A DNA stretch of 33,268 nucleotides from Methanosarcinaceae archaeon (GCA_016932675.1 JAFGCK010000126.1:1-33268), one strand, 5' to 3'; positions 1-8,922 are shown, counted from the stretch's first letter. Notes: a model not told the origin generated them from the sequence alone. Translations and numbers: made by a program.

Positions 1-146
1 ACCCTGCAAAATACGGAAACAAAAACACTTTTTTGATTTGCTATAGATGTAACTGCCAAAAAGCCGTATATCATTCGGAGATACTGAAAAATCACTATGA
101 TGATTGTCATCATTATTATACAGTCGGCTTAGCATATCTGTACCTG

Positions 147-225
147 AACCGATCGCTGGCAGCGCCAGTGACTGCTTGCTCGGCTAAAACCGGGAGCTTT
201 CTCTACCCTGCACCCCGTTATTTGT
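147..225. other. GC-rich island with hairpins, possible structured element
   Basis: This stretch is clearly richer in G+C than the AT-rich sequence around it. It contains a short hairpin (CTGGC-AGC-GCCAG) and a second imperfect one (GCTCGG ... CCGGGAGC). A 64-codon open frame starting at TTG covers it, but that translation looks unlike a protein. It could be a small RNA, the 3' region of the minus-strand gene at 262, or the remnant of a gene to the left. Function unknown. Confidence 0.15.
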
Positions 226-261
226 AAGAATCTGATCAAAATAATTAAATGGCAGTCTTAT

Positions 262-702
262 TCATTTCCTGTTCCTTACGATATTATAGATCTCTTTTAG
301 TGCCGGACCAGGAGCATATGGCCTTCCATCGATCTTCACGCCGACTTCTCTGATCACTGCTCTGTTGCCCGTATAACCTATCCACAGTGTGTGAGTATCC
401 CCATATTCAGTCTTATTTCCGAATAATCCAGCTTTTCGTTTCAATCTGAAAGATATCTCAAAAGATTGCTTTTTACCCCACAGTTTCTTATTTTCTATAT
501 CTGTACCGCCATTCACTTCGTATTTGTTGTCCCTGAGATAATAAATTATGTGTCTGAAAAGACGATAGTAGTTTTCATCTAAATCGTAACGGCTAAGCTC
601 GATAAACTTCTTATCGACTTTTTTTTCATCAAAAATCACACAGTAGGGCCCGCTCATAATACCCATCCCTTTCAGCAGTGTTCTTTCCCGACCAGAAATC
701 AT
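262..702 (-). CDS. Hypothetical protein, 146 aa
   Basis: I do not recognise the family. The product is soluble, charged and of mixed alpha/beta character, with no signal peptide, membrane segment or cysteine cluster. The middle holds a helical stretch rich in Tyr and Arg (residues about 40-60), and the C-terminal half resembles a beta-rich domain. An alternative start at Met16 (position 657) has a better ribosome site, AGGGATGG just upstream, so the true protein may be 131 aa. It is a single gene transcribed leftward, with more than 700 bp of apparently empty DNA on its 5' side. The amino-acid composition looks like a real protein, but nothing in the context suggests a role. Confidence 0.55.
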   Translation of the reverse strand: MISGRERTLLKGMGIMSGPYCVIFDEKKVDKKFIELSRYDLDENYYRLFRHIIYYLRDNKYEVNGGTDIENKKLWGKKQSFEISFRLKRKAGLFGNKTEYGDTHTLWIGYTGNRAVIREVGVKIDGRPYAPGPALKEIYNIVRNRK

Positions 703-1410
703 GCATTCACACCCATTTTCATGGTCGGCTCGTGTCTATCGACAGACAGGAGTTTTTTATTTTAACAGAGATATAAGTGCAAACAAACTATATATATATT
801 TGTCATAGTTTTATTTTATTGATAATAGAAAATCGCATACTTTTTCCTTATAGATGATTCCTGGAAATTAATCAGGGAATGCTATCCAGTTCGCAGAACC
901 AAAAAGGATTTGATCCCACCTGTTCGTATTTTTTACTATCACAGATTTATTAAAAGATAATAAGCGAACCGTGTTAGCTGTAGTTTGAGGAGAGGATCTG
1001 TCGGGAAAGGACCTATCGGGAAACCCGGTCAAACATCCCTCGTCCACCAATGGCAGGTTTTTTAAGCGATCTTCTGCATCCCGGTATCCTGTGGTCGTAA
1101 GTGTATGGTTTGTAATGGCGCATAGCAAACTTTTTCAAGATAAACAATATTTGCTTAATAGTATGATTCACATCAAATCTCTCAGTCCTGTCCCTTTCTC
1201 TGATACTTGATCCGCTTTAGCGACCCCTCTGATAAAAAAGGCTATAGCTTTGGATTTATCCGGTTTTAGCCATAAAGTACAGTTATAGTCTACAAGTAAT
1301 AGATGTTTAGTTAATAACCATAAGATAAGCTGATTAACCAATTGGATATCTTATGAAGCTCTGATTCTGGAGACAAGTTTAATCTAGGTGTTCACCCGTA
1401 AACATATCCT
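703..1410. other. Intergenic region of about 700 bp
   Basis: I see no convincing gene here. An 86-codon minus-strand frame (868-1128) has a low-complexity, unprotein-like translation and no ribosome site. It contains an imperfect 15-bp tandem repeat at 994-1008 and 1009-1023 (GGATCTGTCGGGAAA / GGACCTATCGGGAAA). The rest is AT-rich with no tRNA, CRISPR or transposase signature. It may include the promoter of the minus-strand gene on its left and decayed sequence in the middle. Confidence 0.4.
1376..1386 (+). promoter_or_regulatory. TATA-like element for a probably leaderless gene
   Basis: AGTTTAATCTA is centred about 28-30 nt before the ATG at 1411. An in-frame stop lies at 1399-1401 and no Shine-Dalgarno sequence is close to the ATG, so transcription probably starts at or near the start codon. 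Confidence 0.35.
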
Positions 1411-2349
1411 ATGCTCTCTCTCATTGCCAGTGTCCTTGATTTCGCAGTTCCTGTACTGGTAGTGATCTTCATTGGGCTTTTCGGGACAGGGGCACTTATA
1501 GAGCTTGGACTTATGCAAAAATTGTCCCGCTTTGCCAGTCCCATCTTCAGATATACCAATCTCCCGGATACGTGTGCGTCCTCATTCATCGTAGCCATGG
1601 GGTCAACTGTAGCTGCCAACAGCATGGTGGTCAATTTCAGGGACGGAGGATGTATCAATGAGAGGGAGGCCATACTGTGTGCTGTACTCAACAGCACGCC
1701 TGCATATGTAAGGGAAATACTAACCTACCAGATACCCATTGTCCTTCCGGCACTTGGTGCAGTTGTCGGTGGGTTCTACGTAACGGTATTCATACTGACC
1801 GCCTTTGTCAAGATCAGTGCCGTGGTGATCCTGAGCAAACTTTTGCTTAAGAAGAACCATTGCGTATTCGGGGATAACATAACCGAGAAGAAAGTGAGGC
1901 TGCAGGAAGCGATCCGCAGATCACTGAGCAGGAACAAAAAGCTGTTCACCAAGATCAGTATTATTTACCTCTCAATGACAACCCTTGTTTTCTACCTTCG
2001 AAGCAGGGGTGCATTCGAGGCTTTGAATGTATTACCTATTGCTGAAGTTTTCGGGATCCCGGCCGAGAGCATAGTCCCTCTTACAACTTACGTTGCGAGT
2101 CCCATCCTGGGGATATCTTTGCTGGGACCCATGATAAGCAGCAACAGTATATCATACCAGCAGGCGATGATAGTGCTCATGCTGGGAAGTATGTTCATGC
2201 TCCCTTTCTTTGGGTTCAGGACCCTGCTACCACGGTACATCTCTATTTTCGGACCGCGTATAGGACTTCGGATCGTTGCATTCTCCACAGGGATAAGCAT
2301 TCTTGTCAGGTTCTGCGTACTGGTGATCCTTCTTTTTATTGCAGTATGA
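1411..2349 (+). CDS. Nucleoside-recognition (Gate) domain membrane protein
   Basis: This is a 312-residue integral membrane protein with about 8 hydrophobic segments. Its N-terminal half matches the nucleoside-recognition/Gate fold: a hydrophobic helix (LDFAVPVLVVIFIGLFGTG), a G-x-L helix, then a conserved loop with MGSTVAANSMV and the NSTPAYVRE motif. Related archaeal proteins are usually annotated only as nucleoside recognition domain proteins, with the transported substrate unknown. A central basic loop (residues about 145-175) separates the two membrane halves. The gene stands alone, about 230 bp ahead of the chemotaxis operon and probably not part of it. The family is fairly secure; a transport role is inferred. 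Confidence 0.75.
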   Translation: MLSLIASVLDFAVPVLVVIFIGLFGTGALIELGLMQKLSRFASPIFRYTNLPDTCASSFIVAMGSTVAANSMVVNFRDGGCINEREAILCAVLNSTPAYVREILTYQIPIVLPALGAVVGGFYVTVFILTAFVKISAVVILSKLLLKKNHCVFGDNITEKKVRLQEAIRRSLSRNKKLFTKISIIYLSMTTLVFYLRSRGAFEALNVLPIAEVFGIPAESIVPLTTYVASPILGISLLGPMISSNSISYQQAMIVLMLGSMFMLPFFGFRTLLPRYISIFGPRIGLRIVAFSTGISILVRFCVLVILLFIAV

Positions 2350-2466
2350 CCTGTTTTATTGTGACATTTAGCATAATTTGCACTAAAAGACGGTGGACAA
2401 TGGTCATGTGAACATTTACAGAAGACCAATCTCTCCGAAAAACTCTTTACAAAACAGATAAACAAT

Positions 2467-2485
2467 AAATTAATATATTATATTA
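2467..2485 (+). promoter_or_regulatory. Probable promoter of the chemotaxis operon
   Basis: A strongly AT-rich stretch (TTAATATATTATATTAT) lies about 95-115 nt before cheY and is the best TATA candidate in the 2350-2580 gap. It implies a leader of about 70 nt. A ribosome site (AAAGGGAGA, from about 2562) precedes the cheY ATG. Confidence 0.45.
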
Positions 2486-2580
2486 TCATCTATATAATTA
2501 CGTGGGAATAGAAACCACCTGCTAACCACTTATTGTGCATTTGTTACATATTGACATAGATAAAGGGAGACACAAATAAA

Positions 2581-2937
2581 ATGGCAAAAATAATGATCGT
2601 GGACGATGCCGCTTTTATGCGCATGGTCATCAAAGACATCCTGAAAAAGAACGGCCATGATGTCGTGGCAGAATGTGTTGACGGACTCGACGCTGTTCAG
2701 AAGTACCCTGAAGTAAAGCCTGAACTCGTATTCATGGATATAGTCATGCCGAATATGGAAGGTATCGATGCTCTTAAGAAAATAATGGATATGGACCCTG
2801 CAGCAAAGGTGGTCATGTGTTCCTCGATAGGACAGCAATCCGTTGTCACAGATGCCCTGAAAAGTGGTGCCCAGGATTTTATAGTAAAACCTTTTGATGC
2901 TGCAAAAGTGATGGAAGTAATTGGAAAAGTAATGTAA
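2581..2937 (+). CDS. cheY: Chemotaxis response regulator CheY
   Basis: This is a single receiver domain of 118 residues, the normal CheY length. The acidic pocket is Asp8/Asp9, the phosphoacceptor is Asp53 (FMDIVMP), the switch Ser is in the VMCSSIG strand near residues 81-82, and the conserved Lys is Lys103 in VKPF. Phosphorylated by CheA, CheY signals to the archaellum switch; in archaea this goes through CheF-type adaptors, which are absent here. The stop codon abuts the cheB start (TAAATG), so the two genes are translationally coupled. It is the first gene of the operon. Confidence 0.96.
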   Translation: MAKIMIVDDAAFMRMVIKDILKKNGHDVVAECVDGLDAVQKYPEVKPELVFMDIVMPNMEGIDALKKIMDMDPAAKVVMCSSIGQQSVVTDALKSGAQDFIVKPFDAAKVMEVIGKVM

Positions 2938-4035
2938 ATGACCATCAATGTTCTTGTTGTCGATGACTCGGCGTTGATGCGCAAAGTTATCTCTGACATC
3001 CTCGCAGAGGACGGGGAATTCAAAGTTGTGGCAACTGCACGTAATGGCCTTGATGCCGTAGAGAAAGTTGAGAAGTTCAGACCTGACGTGGTCACCCTTG
3101 ATGTAGAGATGCCAGAGCTGGACGGGCTACACGCATTGGGCTACATAATGAGCGAATGCCCTACTCCTGTGGTGATGCTTTCAGCTGTGGGTTCAAGGTC
3201 TGCCGAAAGAACATTGAATGCATTTGAATACGGAGCAGTTGACTTTATACAGAAGCCTTCCGGGAATATAAGCCTGGACATTGCAGACATCGCCAGCAGT
3301 ATCCGCACGAAGGTGAAAATGGCATCAAAAGTGGATCTCGGGAAACTGGGGTTCATGGAAGAGCAGGTTAACAGGTCGTGGGAGAACAACGGGAACATGA
3401 GGGAGAGAAAGCCTTTGTGTAAGCTCGGAAATGCTAAAAGGAAAAAACTGCCGGGGCAGAAAATACTTGCAATTGCCTCCTCCACTGGAGGACCACGTGC
3501 CCTTGAGCAGGTCATACCAAAACTTCCTGAAAACCTTAATGTACCTGTTGTCATAGTGCAGCACATGCCAGCCGGTTTTACAGCCTCGCTGGCACAAAGA
3601 CTGGATTCGCAGTCCAAACTCAAAGTATGTGAGGCGAAGGAAGGAGACGTGCTCCGCAACGGAGTTGTTTACCTGGCGCCCGGCAACTACCACATGGAGA
3701 TCGTTCAGAAGAGCATCAATGGAAGGTACTCAGAAGTAGTTTCCCTTAACCAGAAACCTCGCGAGCAGGGGGTAAGACCCTGTGCGAACATTCTTTTCAG
3801 ATCACTTGTCCCGATATACGGACAGAACATACTGGCCGTTATCCTCACAGGAATGGGAGCTGACGGGGCTGACGGTGCAGAGGAGATCAAAAATGCCGGA
3901 GGCAGAGTGATAACCGAGGATGAGAGATCCTGTGTTGTATATGGCATGCCAAAGGCCGTAGTTCAGCGGGGACTCTCGGACAGTGCCGTTGCTGTGGAAA
4001 AGGTATCCGATGAGATCTTTATGATGCTGAGATAG
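2938..4035 (+). CDS. cheB: Chemotaxis protein-glutamate methylesterase/deamidase CheB
   Basis: CheB removes methyl groups from receptor glutamates and deamidates glutamines during adaptation. An N-terminal receiver domain (residues 1-120, phospho-Asp55 in TLDVEMP) is joined by a basic linker to the C-terminal esterase domain (about 173-365). The catalytic triad is visible: Ser182 in ASSTGGP, His209 in VQHMPAG and Asp309 in LTGMGADG. At 365 aa it is a normal full-length CheB. The start is set directly at the cheY stop. Its partner methyltransferase CheR is further down the operon. Confidence 0.96.
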   Translation: MTINVLVVDDSALMRKVISDILAEDGEFKVVATARNGLDAVEKVEKFRPDVVTLDVEMPELDGLHALGYIMSECPTPVVMLSAVGSRSAERTLNAFEYGAVDFIQKPSGNISLDIADIASSIRTKVKMASKVDLGKLGFMEEQVNRSWENNGNMRERKPLCKLGNAKRKKLPGQKILAIASSTGGPRALEQVIPKLPENLNVPVVIVQHMPAGFTASLAQRLDSQSKLKVCEAKEGDVLRNGVVYLAPGNYHMEIVQKSINGRYSEVVSLNQKPREQGVRPCANILFRSLVPIYGQNILAVILTGMGADGADGAEEIKNAGGRVITEDERSCVVYGMPKAVVQRGLSDSAVAVEKVSDEIFMMLR

Positions 4036-4050
4036 TTGGGTGGTCAGTAA

Positions 4051-4092
4051 ATGCCAGTTTTTAGAAAAGTGAGTGAATTGATAGGGATGTGA
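4051..4092 (+). other. 13-codon mini-ORF ahead of cheA
   Basis: ATG at 4051 is preceded by GGTGGTC (about 4040) and opens a 13-codon frame ending TGA at 4090. Its last codons overlap the cheA ribosome site (GGGATGTG, 4084 onward). It may be a leader peptide coupling cheB to cheA translation, or chance. The 63-bp cheB-cheA gap holds nothing else. Confidence 0.2.
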
Positions 4093-4098
4093 CTTGAC

Positions 4099-6129
4099 AT
4101 GGACATGTCAGAATATAAAGATATATTTAAAGCCGAGTCGGAAGAACACCTGCAGCAGTTGAATGAGTCCCTGCTCGGACTTGAACAGAATCCCGGGGAA
4201 ATGGAATTCATAAACACCATGTTCCGTTCTGCCCATACCTTAAAAGGAATGTCGGCCACAATGGGATTTGGAACGATAGCTGAGCTGACCCATGAGATGG
4301 AGAATCTCATGGACATAATCCGCAAATGTCAGGTCACCGTCAACGATTCGCTCATTGATGTCCTTTTCGAATGCCTGGACACCCTTGAAGCCCTCGTGGA
4401 AAGCATTGATAACGATGAAGAGGTGAACATATCCCACCTCCAGGCCACTCTTGAACAGGCCATGAATAGCACACTCTGCGCTACAGAGAATATTGCTGAA
4501 GCAGCATGCGATCTGGAAGCTTCCGGGGAAAAGGATATGTCTTCCAGAGAAGGCATGACCGCGCAGGGCATCGACCTTTCAGCCGATGAAAATGCTTCCA
4601 TTGAAAATGCAACACATGAAGGCTGCAATATATCCTCCCTGAAAGTGACCCTTGACGGATCCTGCGTATTGAAATCTGCAAGGTCAGCACTTGTCCTTAT
4701 AAATATCTCAAAGATCGGACAGATCATCAAATGCATGCCCTGTGAAACCGATCTTGAGGATGAAAAGTTTGACAGGGAATTCACTGTAATATATTCCACA
4801 AAGGAAAGCGATGAAAAGATTGCAGAGATAATAGGCAGGATAGCAGAGGTGAAAGAGATAGCGATCACTCCTCTGAATACCTGTGCTCCTGAAGCGGAAG
4901 GACATGTTGCTAAAGAATATCCAGCATGCAGCTCATCGGAAAAGAGCACATCAGCGATCAGGAGATCTGATACGGTGAAAAGTATACAGAGCGTCAGGGT
5001 GAACATTGAACGCCTGGACAACCTCATGAACCTGGTGGGAGAGCTCATCATTAACAAGATCAGGCTGAATCAGCTAGCATCCGACCTGAATGCGAAGCAG
5101 CTGGATGAGTCACTGGCCAATCTGGACCGCCTGACCAATGAGATACAGACCGAGGTCATGGAGGCCAGGATGGTACCCATCGACCAGGTATTCAGCAGGT
5201 TCCCGAGGATGGTCAGAGACCTTGCAAAATCCGAAGGAAAGCAGATCAATCTTATCATTGAAGGCAAAGAGATCGAACTTGACAGAACAGTGCTTGATGA
5301 GATAGGAGACCCGCTGGTCCACCTCTTACGAAATGCAGTGGATCACGGAATAGAGCCTGCAGAGGAACGCATCAGACTCGGAAAGCCGGAGGCCGGATTT
5401 GTAGGGCTTTCCGCTTCAAGACAGAGGAACAGTGTCCTGATCGAAGTAGAGGACGATGGGAAAGGCATGGATCCGGCACATCTGAAGGACGTTGCAGTAA
5501 AGAAAGGGATATTGAGCCGTGAGGACGTAGATAAATTATCAGATTCTGAGGCCCTTAATCTGATATTCTATCCCGGGTTCAGCGGAGCCCAGGTAATCAC
5601 CGATGTCTCCGGAAGGGGGGTCGGCATGGATGCCGTCAAAACCAAGATAGAGGCCCTTGGTGGGAGCGTAAAGGTCAGTTCAGTACCGGGAGAAGGGAGC
5701 TCCATCAAACTGCAGCTTCCACTTACAGTAGCAATTATCCAGTCACTTATGGTCACTGTTGCGGGTGAGACCTATGCGATCCCGCTTGCCAACGTGGTCA
5801 GGGACGTGGGCATTAGAACAGAGGACATCAAGAGCATCGAAGGAAAAGAGGTTATTATGCTGCGTGGAGAGGTACTCCCCCTCTTAAGGCTTCACAATGT
5901 CCTTGATTCCCCGCATGAGATAGAAGAAAAAGATAACCTTATAGTAGTGGTCGTTGAGAGGATGGGTACGAACATCGGATTTGTGGTTGACCAGCTTCTT
6001 GGACAGCAGGAAGTCATCATCAAGACGCTTGACAATAAACTTTTGAAAAATACGAAGGGATTCGCCGGTGCAACTATCCTTGGAGATGGAAGCGTTGCAC
6101 TGATCCTTGATATTGCAACTTTGATATAA
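4099..6129 (+). CDS. cheA: Chemotaxis sensor histidine kinase CheA
   Basis: CheA autophosphorylates in response to receptor state and passes phosphate to CheY and CheB. Domain order over 676 residues: Hpt/P1 (about 1-110) with phospho-His46 in RSAHTLKG; an acidic, variable linker; a P2-like regulator-docking domain (about 180-260); P3 dimerisation helices (about 295-360, with LDNLMNLVGELI); a HATPase domain with the N box around Asn412 (LLRNAVDHG), a DDGKGMD box and GRGVGMD box; and a C-terminal CheW-like P5 domain (about 540-676). No separate CheW gene is present in the window, so P5 must pair with a CheW encoded elsewhere. An in-frame ATG two codons downstream is an alternative start. Confidence 0.96.
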   Translation: MDMSEYKDIFKAESEEHLQQLNESLLGLEQNPGEMEFINTMFRSAHTLKGMSATMGFGTIAELTHEMENLMDIIRKCQVTVNDSLIDVLFECLDTLEALVESIDNDEEVNISHLQATLEQAMNSTLCATENIAEAACDLEASGEKDMSSREGMTAQGIDLSADENASIENATHEGCNISSLKVTLDGSCVLKSARSALVLINISKIGQIIKCMPCETDLEDEKFDREFTVIYSTKESDEKIAEIIGRIAEVKEIAITPLNTCAPEAEGHVAKEYPACSSSEKSTSAIRRSDTVKSIQSVRVNIERLDNLMNLVGELIINKIRLNQLASDLNAKQLDESLANLDRLTNEIQTEVMEARMVPIDQVFSRFPRMVRDLAKSEGKQINLIIEGKEIELDRTVLDEIGDPLVHLLRNAVDHGIEPAEERIRLGKPEAGFVGLSASRQRNSVLIEVEDDGKGMDPAHLKDVAVKKGILSREDVDKLSDSEALNLIFYPGFSGAQVITDVSGRGVGMDAVKTKIEALGGSVKVSSVPGEGSSIKLQLPLTVAIIQSLMVTVAGETYAIPLANVVRDVGIRTEDIKSIEGKEVIMLRGEVLPLLRLHNVLDSPHEIEEKDNLIVVVVERMGTNIGFVVDQLLGQQEVIIKTLDNKLLKNTKGFAGATILGDGSVALILDIATLI

Positions 6130-6147
6130 CTATAATGAGGGTATAAA

Positions 6148-6762
6148 ATGGCTGAAATGGACGAAATGGCAAAAGGAGCATTCCAGGAAGCAGGAAATAT
6201 TGGGATGGGTCATCTGGCAACCTCTCTTTCAAAAATGGTGAACCGAGAGGTTAAGATAAATATACCCAGTGTGGAGATGCTGTCGCTTGATGATATAATC
6301 ACTGGTGCATCCGAAGGAAAGCAAAAAAGCGTGGTCGGAATTCATCTTCACCTGTCAGGCGATGTAAGCGGAGGCACACTTATCTTATTACCAAAGTTCT
6401 CCGCACTTTCCTTTTCCGACCTGCTTATGAAAAAACCGATCGGAACCACAAACAAGATAGAGGAAATACAGACCCGCAAACTCAGGGAGATGGGAGTACG
6501 CCTTTGCAGTTCCTACATGCGCGTGGTAAATGAGTTCCTGGGACTGAACCTGGATATAGGCGACCCGAAGATGGAAGTGAACATGGAAGGAGTCGCTGAT
6601 TTCATTAAACAGGAAATTGGAAAGCTTGCCGATGAGTTCATCGTGGTCAAAGGAGAATGCTTCATATCCTCCACCAATTCCAGGAACAGGTTCAATATGC
6701 TTTTCGAACCTGAAGCCAGCGATGTTATCATGGCTGCTGTTATGAAAAAGATGACGGGATGA
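6148..6762 (+). CDS. cheC: CheC-family CheY-P phosphatase, paralogue 1
   Basis: CheC dephosphorylates CheY-P through two pseudo-symmetric E-x-x-N half-sites and also binds CheD. In this 204-residue copy the N-terminal site is intact (Glu14, Asn17 in EAGNIGMGH). The C-terminal site keeps Glu114 but has Val117 where Asn is expected (EMGVRLCSSY). It may therefore be a one-site phosphatase. It follows cheA by 18 bp and is preceded by the GAGGGTAT ribosome site. The family is secure; activity is inferred. Confidence 0.9.
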   Translation: MAEMDEMAKGAFQEAGNIGMGHLATSLSKMVNREVKINIPSVEMLSLDDIITGASEGKQKSVVGIHLHLSGDVSGGTLILLPKFSALSFSDLLMKKPIGTTNKIEEIQTRKLREMGVRLCSSYMRVVNEFLGLNLDIGDPKMEVNMEGVADFIKQEIGKLADEFIVVKGECFISSTNSRNRFNMLFEPEASDVIMAAVMKKMTG

Positions 6763-6767
6763 TATGA

Positions 6768-7418
6768 GTGAGTACAACCCACTTTGCCCTGGATATAGGA
6801 ACCAGGACTGTTGTGGGGCTCATTGTAGAAGGGGGAGAGCCTCTGGAAATAAAAGCCGCATGCATACTCGAGCATGATCAGCGCAGCATGCATGGCGGTC
6901 AGATCCACGATGTGGACAGGGTCGCAGAGCTTATCAGAAAAGTAAAGAACGAACCTGAAGGACAGACCAGCCATAAACTTATTAAAACCTCAGTAGCTGT
7001 TGCCGGCCGGGCCCTGAGGATCTCCGGAGTAAAGACATCTATCAAACTGCCCTACAGGGAGATTACCGAAAAGGACATACTTCGGAAGTATGCCGATATC
7101 ACGGATCTGCCATGGAACGGGAAGGATATCAGTGTGATACTGAACAAGAGAGTGACCTTTGGAGGAACTGAAGGATTCATACAGGTTAACGGAAAAAAGG
7201 CCATACCTTCTGAAAAAGTCCTTGACGGAGACAATATAACCCTGATAGAAGGGAGCGGGACAGACCCTATACTTTCTGACCTTTTTGAATATATGGACAT
7301 CAGACGTGAGGAACTGGTCGGCAAAAGCATCCGCCTGTTCGTAAATGATCATCATGCTCGTTTTACCACACCTCTAAAAGACGGGGACAGAGTGACTATT
7401 GAATTCCCGGAGGTTTGA
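6768..7418 (+). CDS. Truncated FtsA/PilM-like actin-fold protein with beta-grasp tail
   Basis: Residues 5-110 match the start of FtsA/PilM-type actin-fold proteins: a phosphate-1-type motif (ALDIGTRTVVGLIV, DIGT at 9-12), the H-G-G-Q-I-H-D-V-D segment that corresponds to the G-x-I-x-D region, and V-A-V-A-G-R. The second phosphate and adenosine motifs are absent; at 216 residues it is about half of FtsA. The C-terminal part (about 120-216) resembles the extra domain at the end of long clostridial FtsA-like proteins, with the D-L-F-E-Y-M-D-I and L-K-D-G-D-R-V-T-I pattern typical of beta-grasp folds. It starts at GTG, 6 bp after cheC1, since TGA lies immediately upstream in frame. Embedded in the che operon and abutting cheR, it is probably a chemotaxis accessory or scaffold. 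Function unknown. Confidence 0.75.
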   Translation: MSTTHFALDIGTRTVVGLIVEGGEPLEIKAACILEHDQRSMHGGQIHDVDRVAELIRKVKNEPEGQTSHKLIKTSVAVAGRALRISGVKTSIKLPYREITEKDILRKYADITDLPWNGKDISVILNKRVTFGGTEGFIQVNGKKAIPSEKVLDGDNITLIEGSGTDPILSDLFEYMDIRREELVGKSIRLFVNDHHARFTTPLKDGDRVTIEFPEV

Positions 7419-8297
7419 ATGATGCTTAAGGCTGCAGAAACAAAAACAGCAAAAGAGGATGCCGATTTTGCATTGCTCAAGAGTATAATAAAAACCAGAC
7501 TTGGTTTCAATTGTGAATACTACAAGAACTCCCACTTCAGAAGAAGGATCGATGTCCGGCTGAGAGCTACCGGCTCAAAGAGTTTTGGAGAATATGTCCA
7601 GTTACTGGAGAAAGACCCTGATGAATGTGCTGTCCTCCTGGAAACGCTGACAGTTAATGTCACGAATTTCTTCCGGAACTCAGAGGTATATGATATCATT
7701 GAAAAAGAAGTATTGCCCTCTGTTATTAGGTCAAAGGGCACCGGCCTGAACAGGTCCATCAAGGTATGGAGCGCCGGCTGCTCCATAGGTGTTGAAGCCT
7801 ATTCCATTGCAATGCTATTCCACCATATACTTGGGAATAATATCGAAAAATACAACATCATCATTACAGGAACGGATATAGACAAAGCCAGCCTCCTGCA
7901 TGCCCGCAATGGCATCTACACCGATACCGAGATGAAAGATGTGCGGCCTGCTTTCATAAACAGGTATTTCGTCAGGGAAGGCAACAGGTACCATATCAAT
8001 GATGAGCTGAAAAAGATGACACGTTTCAGATCGCACGATATGATATCCGGGCCAAGGATGAATGGGTTCGATGTCATCTTTTGCAGAAATGTCACCATAT
8101 ATTTTGAGAAAGAGCTACAGGAAAAGCTCTACATGGACTTCTATAATGGGCTCAATGACAATGGCTTCTTTGTTATGGGTAAGACAGAGACTTTGATAGG
8201 ACCATCTAAAGACCTTTTCAATGCTTATGATGCGAAGGAGAGAATATACTCCAAAAACCACGAAGTGAAAACTTCTCCCGGATGGAAGAACTGCTAA
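7419..8297 (+). CDS. cheR: Chemotaxis receptor methyltransferase CheR
   Basis: CheR transfers methyl from S-adenosylmethionine to receptor glutamates. The N-terminal helical domain (about 10-90) ends in the family motif T-V-N-V-T-N-F-F-R-N (78-87). The Rossmann-type methyltransferase domain has WSAGCSIGVEAYSIAM (117-132), the acidic SAM contact TDID (152-155) and CRNV at 222-225. At 292 aa it is full length. The ATG abuts the previous stop; a second ATG follows immediately and either could be used. It works against CheB in adaptation. Confidence 0.95.
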   Translation: MMLKAAETKTAKEDADFALLKSIIKTRLGFNCEYYKNSHFRRRIDVRLRATGSKSFGEYVQLLEKDPDECAVLLETLTVNVTNFFRNSEVYDIIEKEVLPSVIRSKGTGLNRSIKVWSAGCSIGVEAYSIAMLFHHILGNNIEKYNIIITGTDIDKASLLHARNGIYTDTEMKDVRPAFINRYFVREGNRYHINDELKKMTRFRSHDMISGPRMNGFDVIFCRNVTIYFEKELQEKLYMDFYNGLNDNGFFVMGKTETLIGPSKDLFNAYDAKERIYSKNHEVKTSPGWKNC

Positions 8298-8301
8298 TAG
8301 A

Positions 8302-8922
8302 ATGAGGGATAGAATGAGGATTGAAGAACTGGATGAAATGCAGGCCAGTGCATTAAAGGAGATAGTCAACATCGGCGTGGGCAATGCTGTTACCTCACTT
8401 TCAAAGATGATCGGCAAACAGATCAGGATAGAGGTTCCGGAACTTAAGATCGAAAGGATAGAAAAGGTACCTGAGATTGCAGGAGGTGCCGATACTGTGG
8501 TCTCCGGTGTGATAATGCATGTTGACGGGGATATAAACGGCTACATCATGATGCTGCTTTCACAGGAAACAGCCGAAGTTATATGCTGTACCATAAGTGG
8601 TGAAGAGCATACAGACATATTCACCGAAATGAACCAGTCGCTTATCGAAGAGGTTGGACATATCCTTGCAGGCTCTTACGTAAGCTCTCTGTCCGAGTTC
8701 CTCGGATTGAACCTGAAGATCTCAACACCCATGCAGACCTATGATATGCTGGGAGCGATCATGGACCACATACTTATCGAAATGAGCAGGAATGTGGAAA
8801 GCACACTTCTCTTTGACACATTCTTCACACTGGAAGGCAACAGGATGGAAGGTATTCTGCTCACCTTGTTCGATCCCGGGTCAATGGAGAGGATATTGAA
8901 CAGAATCGCAGAAATGGTCTGA
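8302..8922 (+). CDS. cheC: CheC-family CheY-P phosphatase, paralogue 2
   Basis: A second CheC-like protein of 206 residues. The N-terminal half-site is intact (Glu20, Asn23 in KEIVNIGVGNAVTSL). The C-terminal half-site is E-V-G-H, with His120 in place of Asn, within the otherwise typical EEVGHILAGSYVSSLSEFL helix. Like paralogue 1 it therefore has one canonical site. The annotated ATG lacks a clear ribosome site; ATG at 8314 follows GAGGGATAGA and may be the true start, giving 202 aa. The next secure gene is cheD, whose product is the classic CheC partner. Confidence 0.9.
   Translation: MRDRMRIEELDEMQASALKEIVNIGVGNAVTSLSKMIGKQIRIEVPELKIERIEKVPEIAGGADTVVSGVIMHVDGDINGYIMMLLSQETAEVICCTISGEEHTDIFTEMNQSLIEEVGHILAGSYVSSLSEFLGLNLKISTPMQTYDMLGAIMDHILIEMSRNVESTLLFDTFFTLEGNRMEGILLTLFDPGSMERILNRIAEMV

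Noticed and set aside
33-227. 64-codon TTG-start frame with several cysteines
   Set aside because: No ribosome site, odd composition, and it spans a GC-rich hairpin stretch; more likely non-coding.
868-1128. 86-codon minus-strand frame
   Set aside because: Low-complexity, unprotein-like translation that includes a short tandem DNA repeat (FPDRSFPDRS); no ribosome site or promoter.
4329-5057. 242-codon minus-strand frame opposite cheA
   Set aside because: Antisense shadow of the cheA linker and P2 region; Ser/Arg-rich with no domain.
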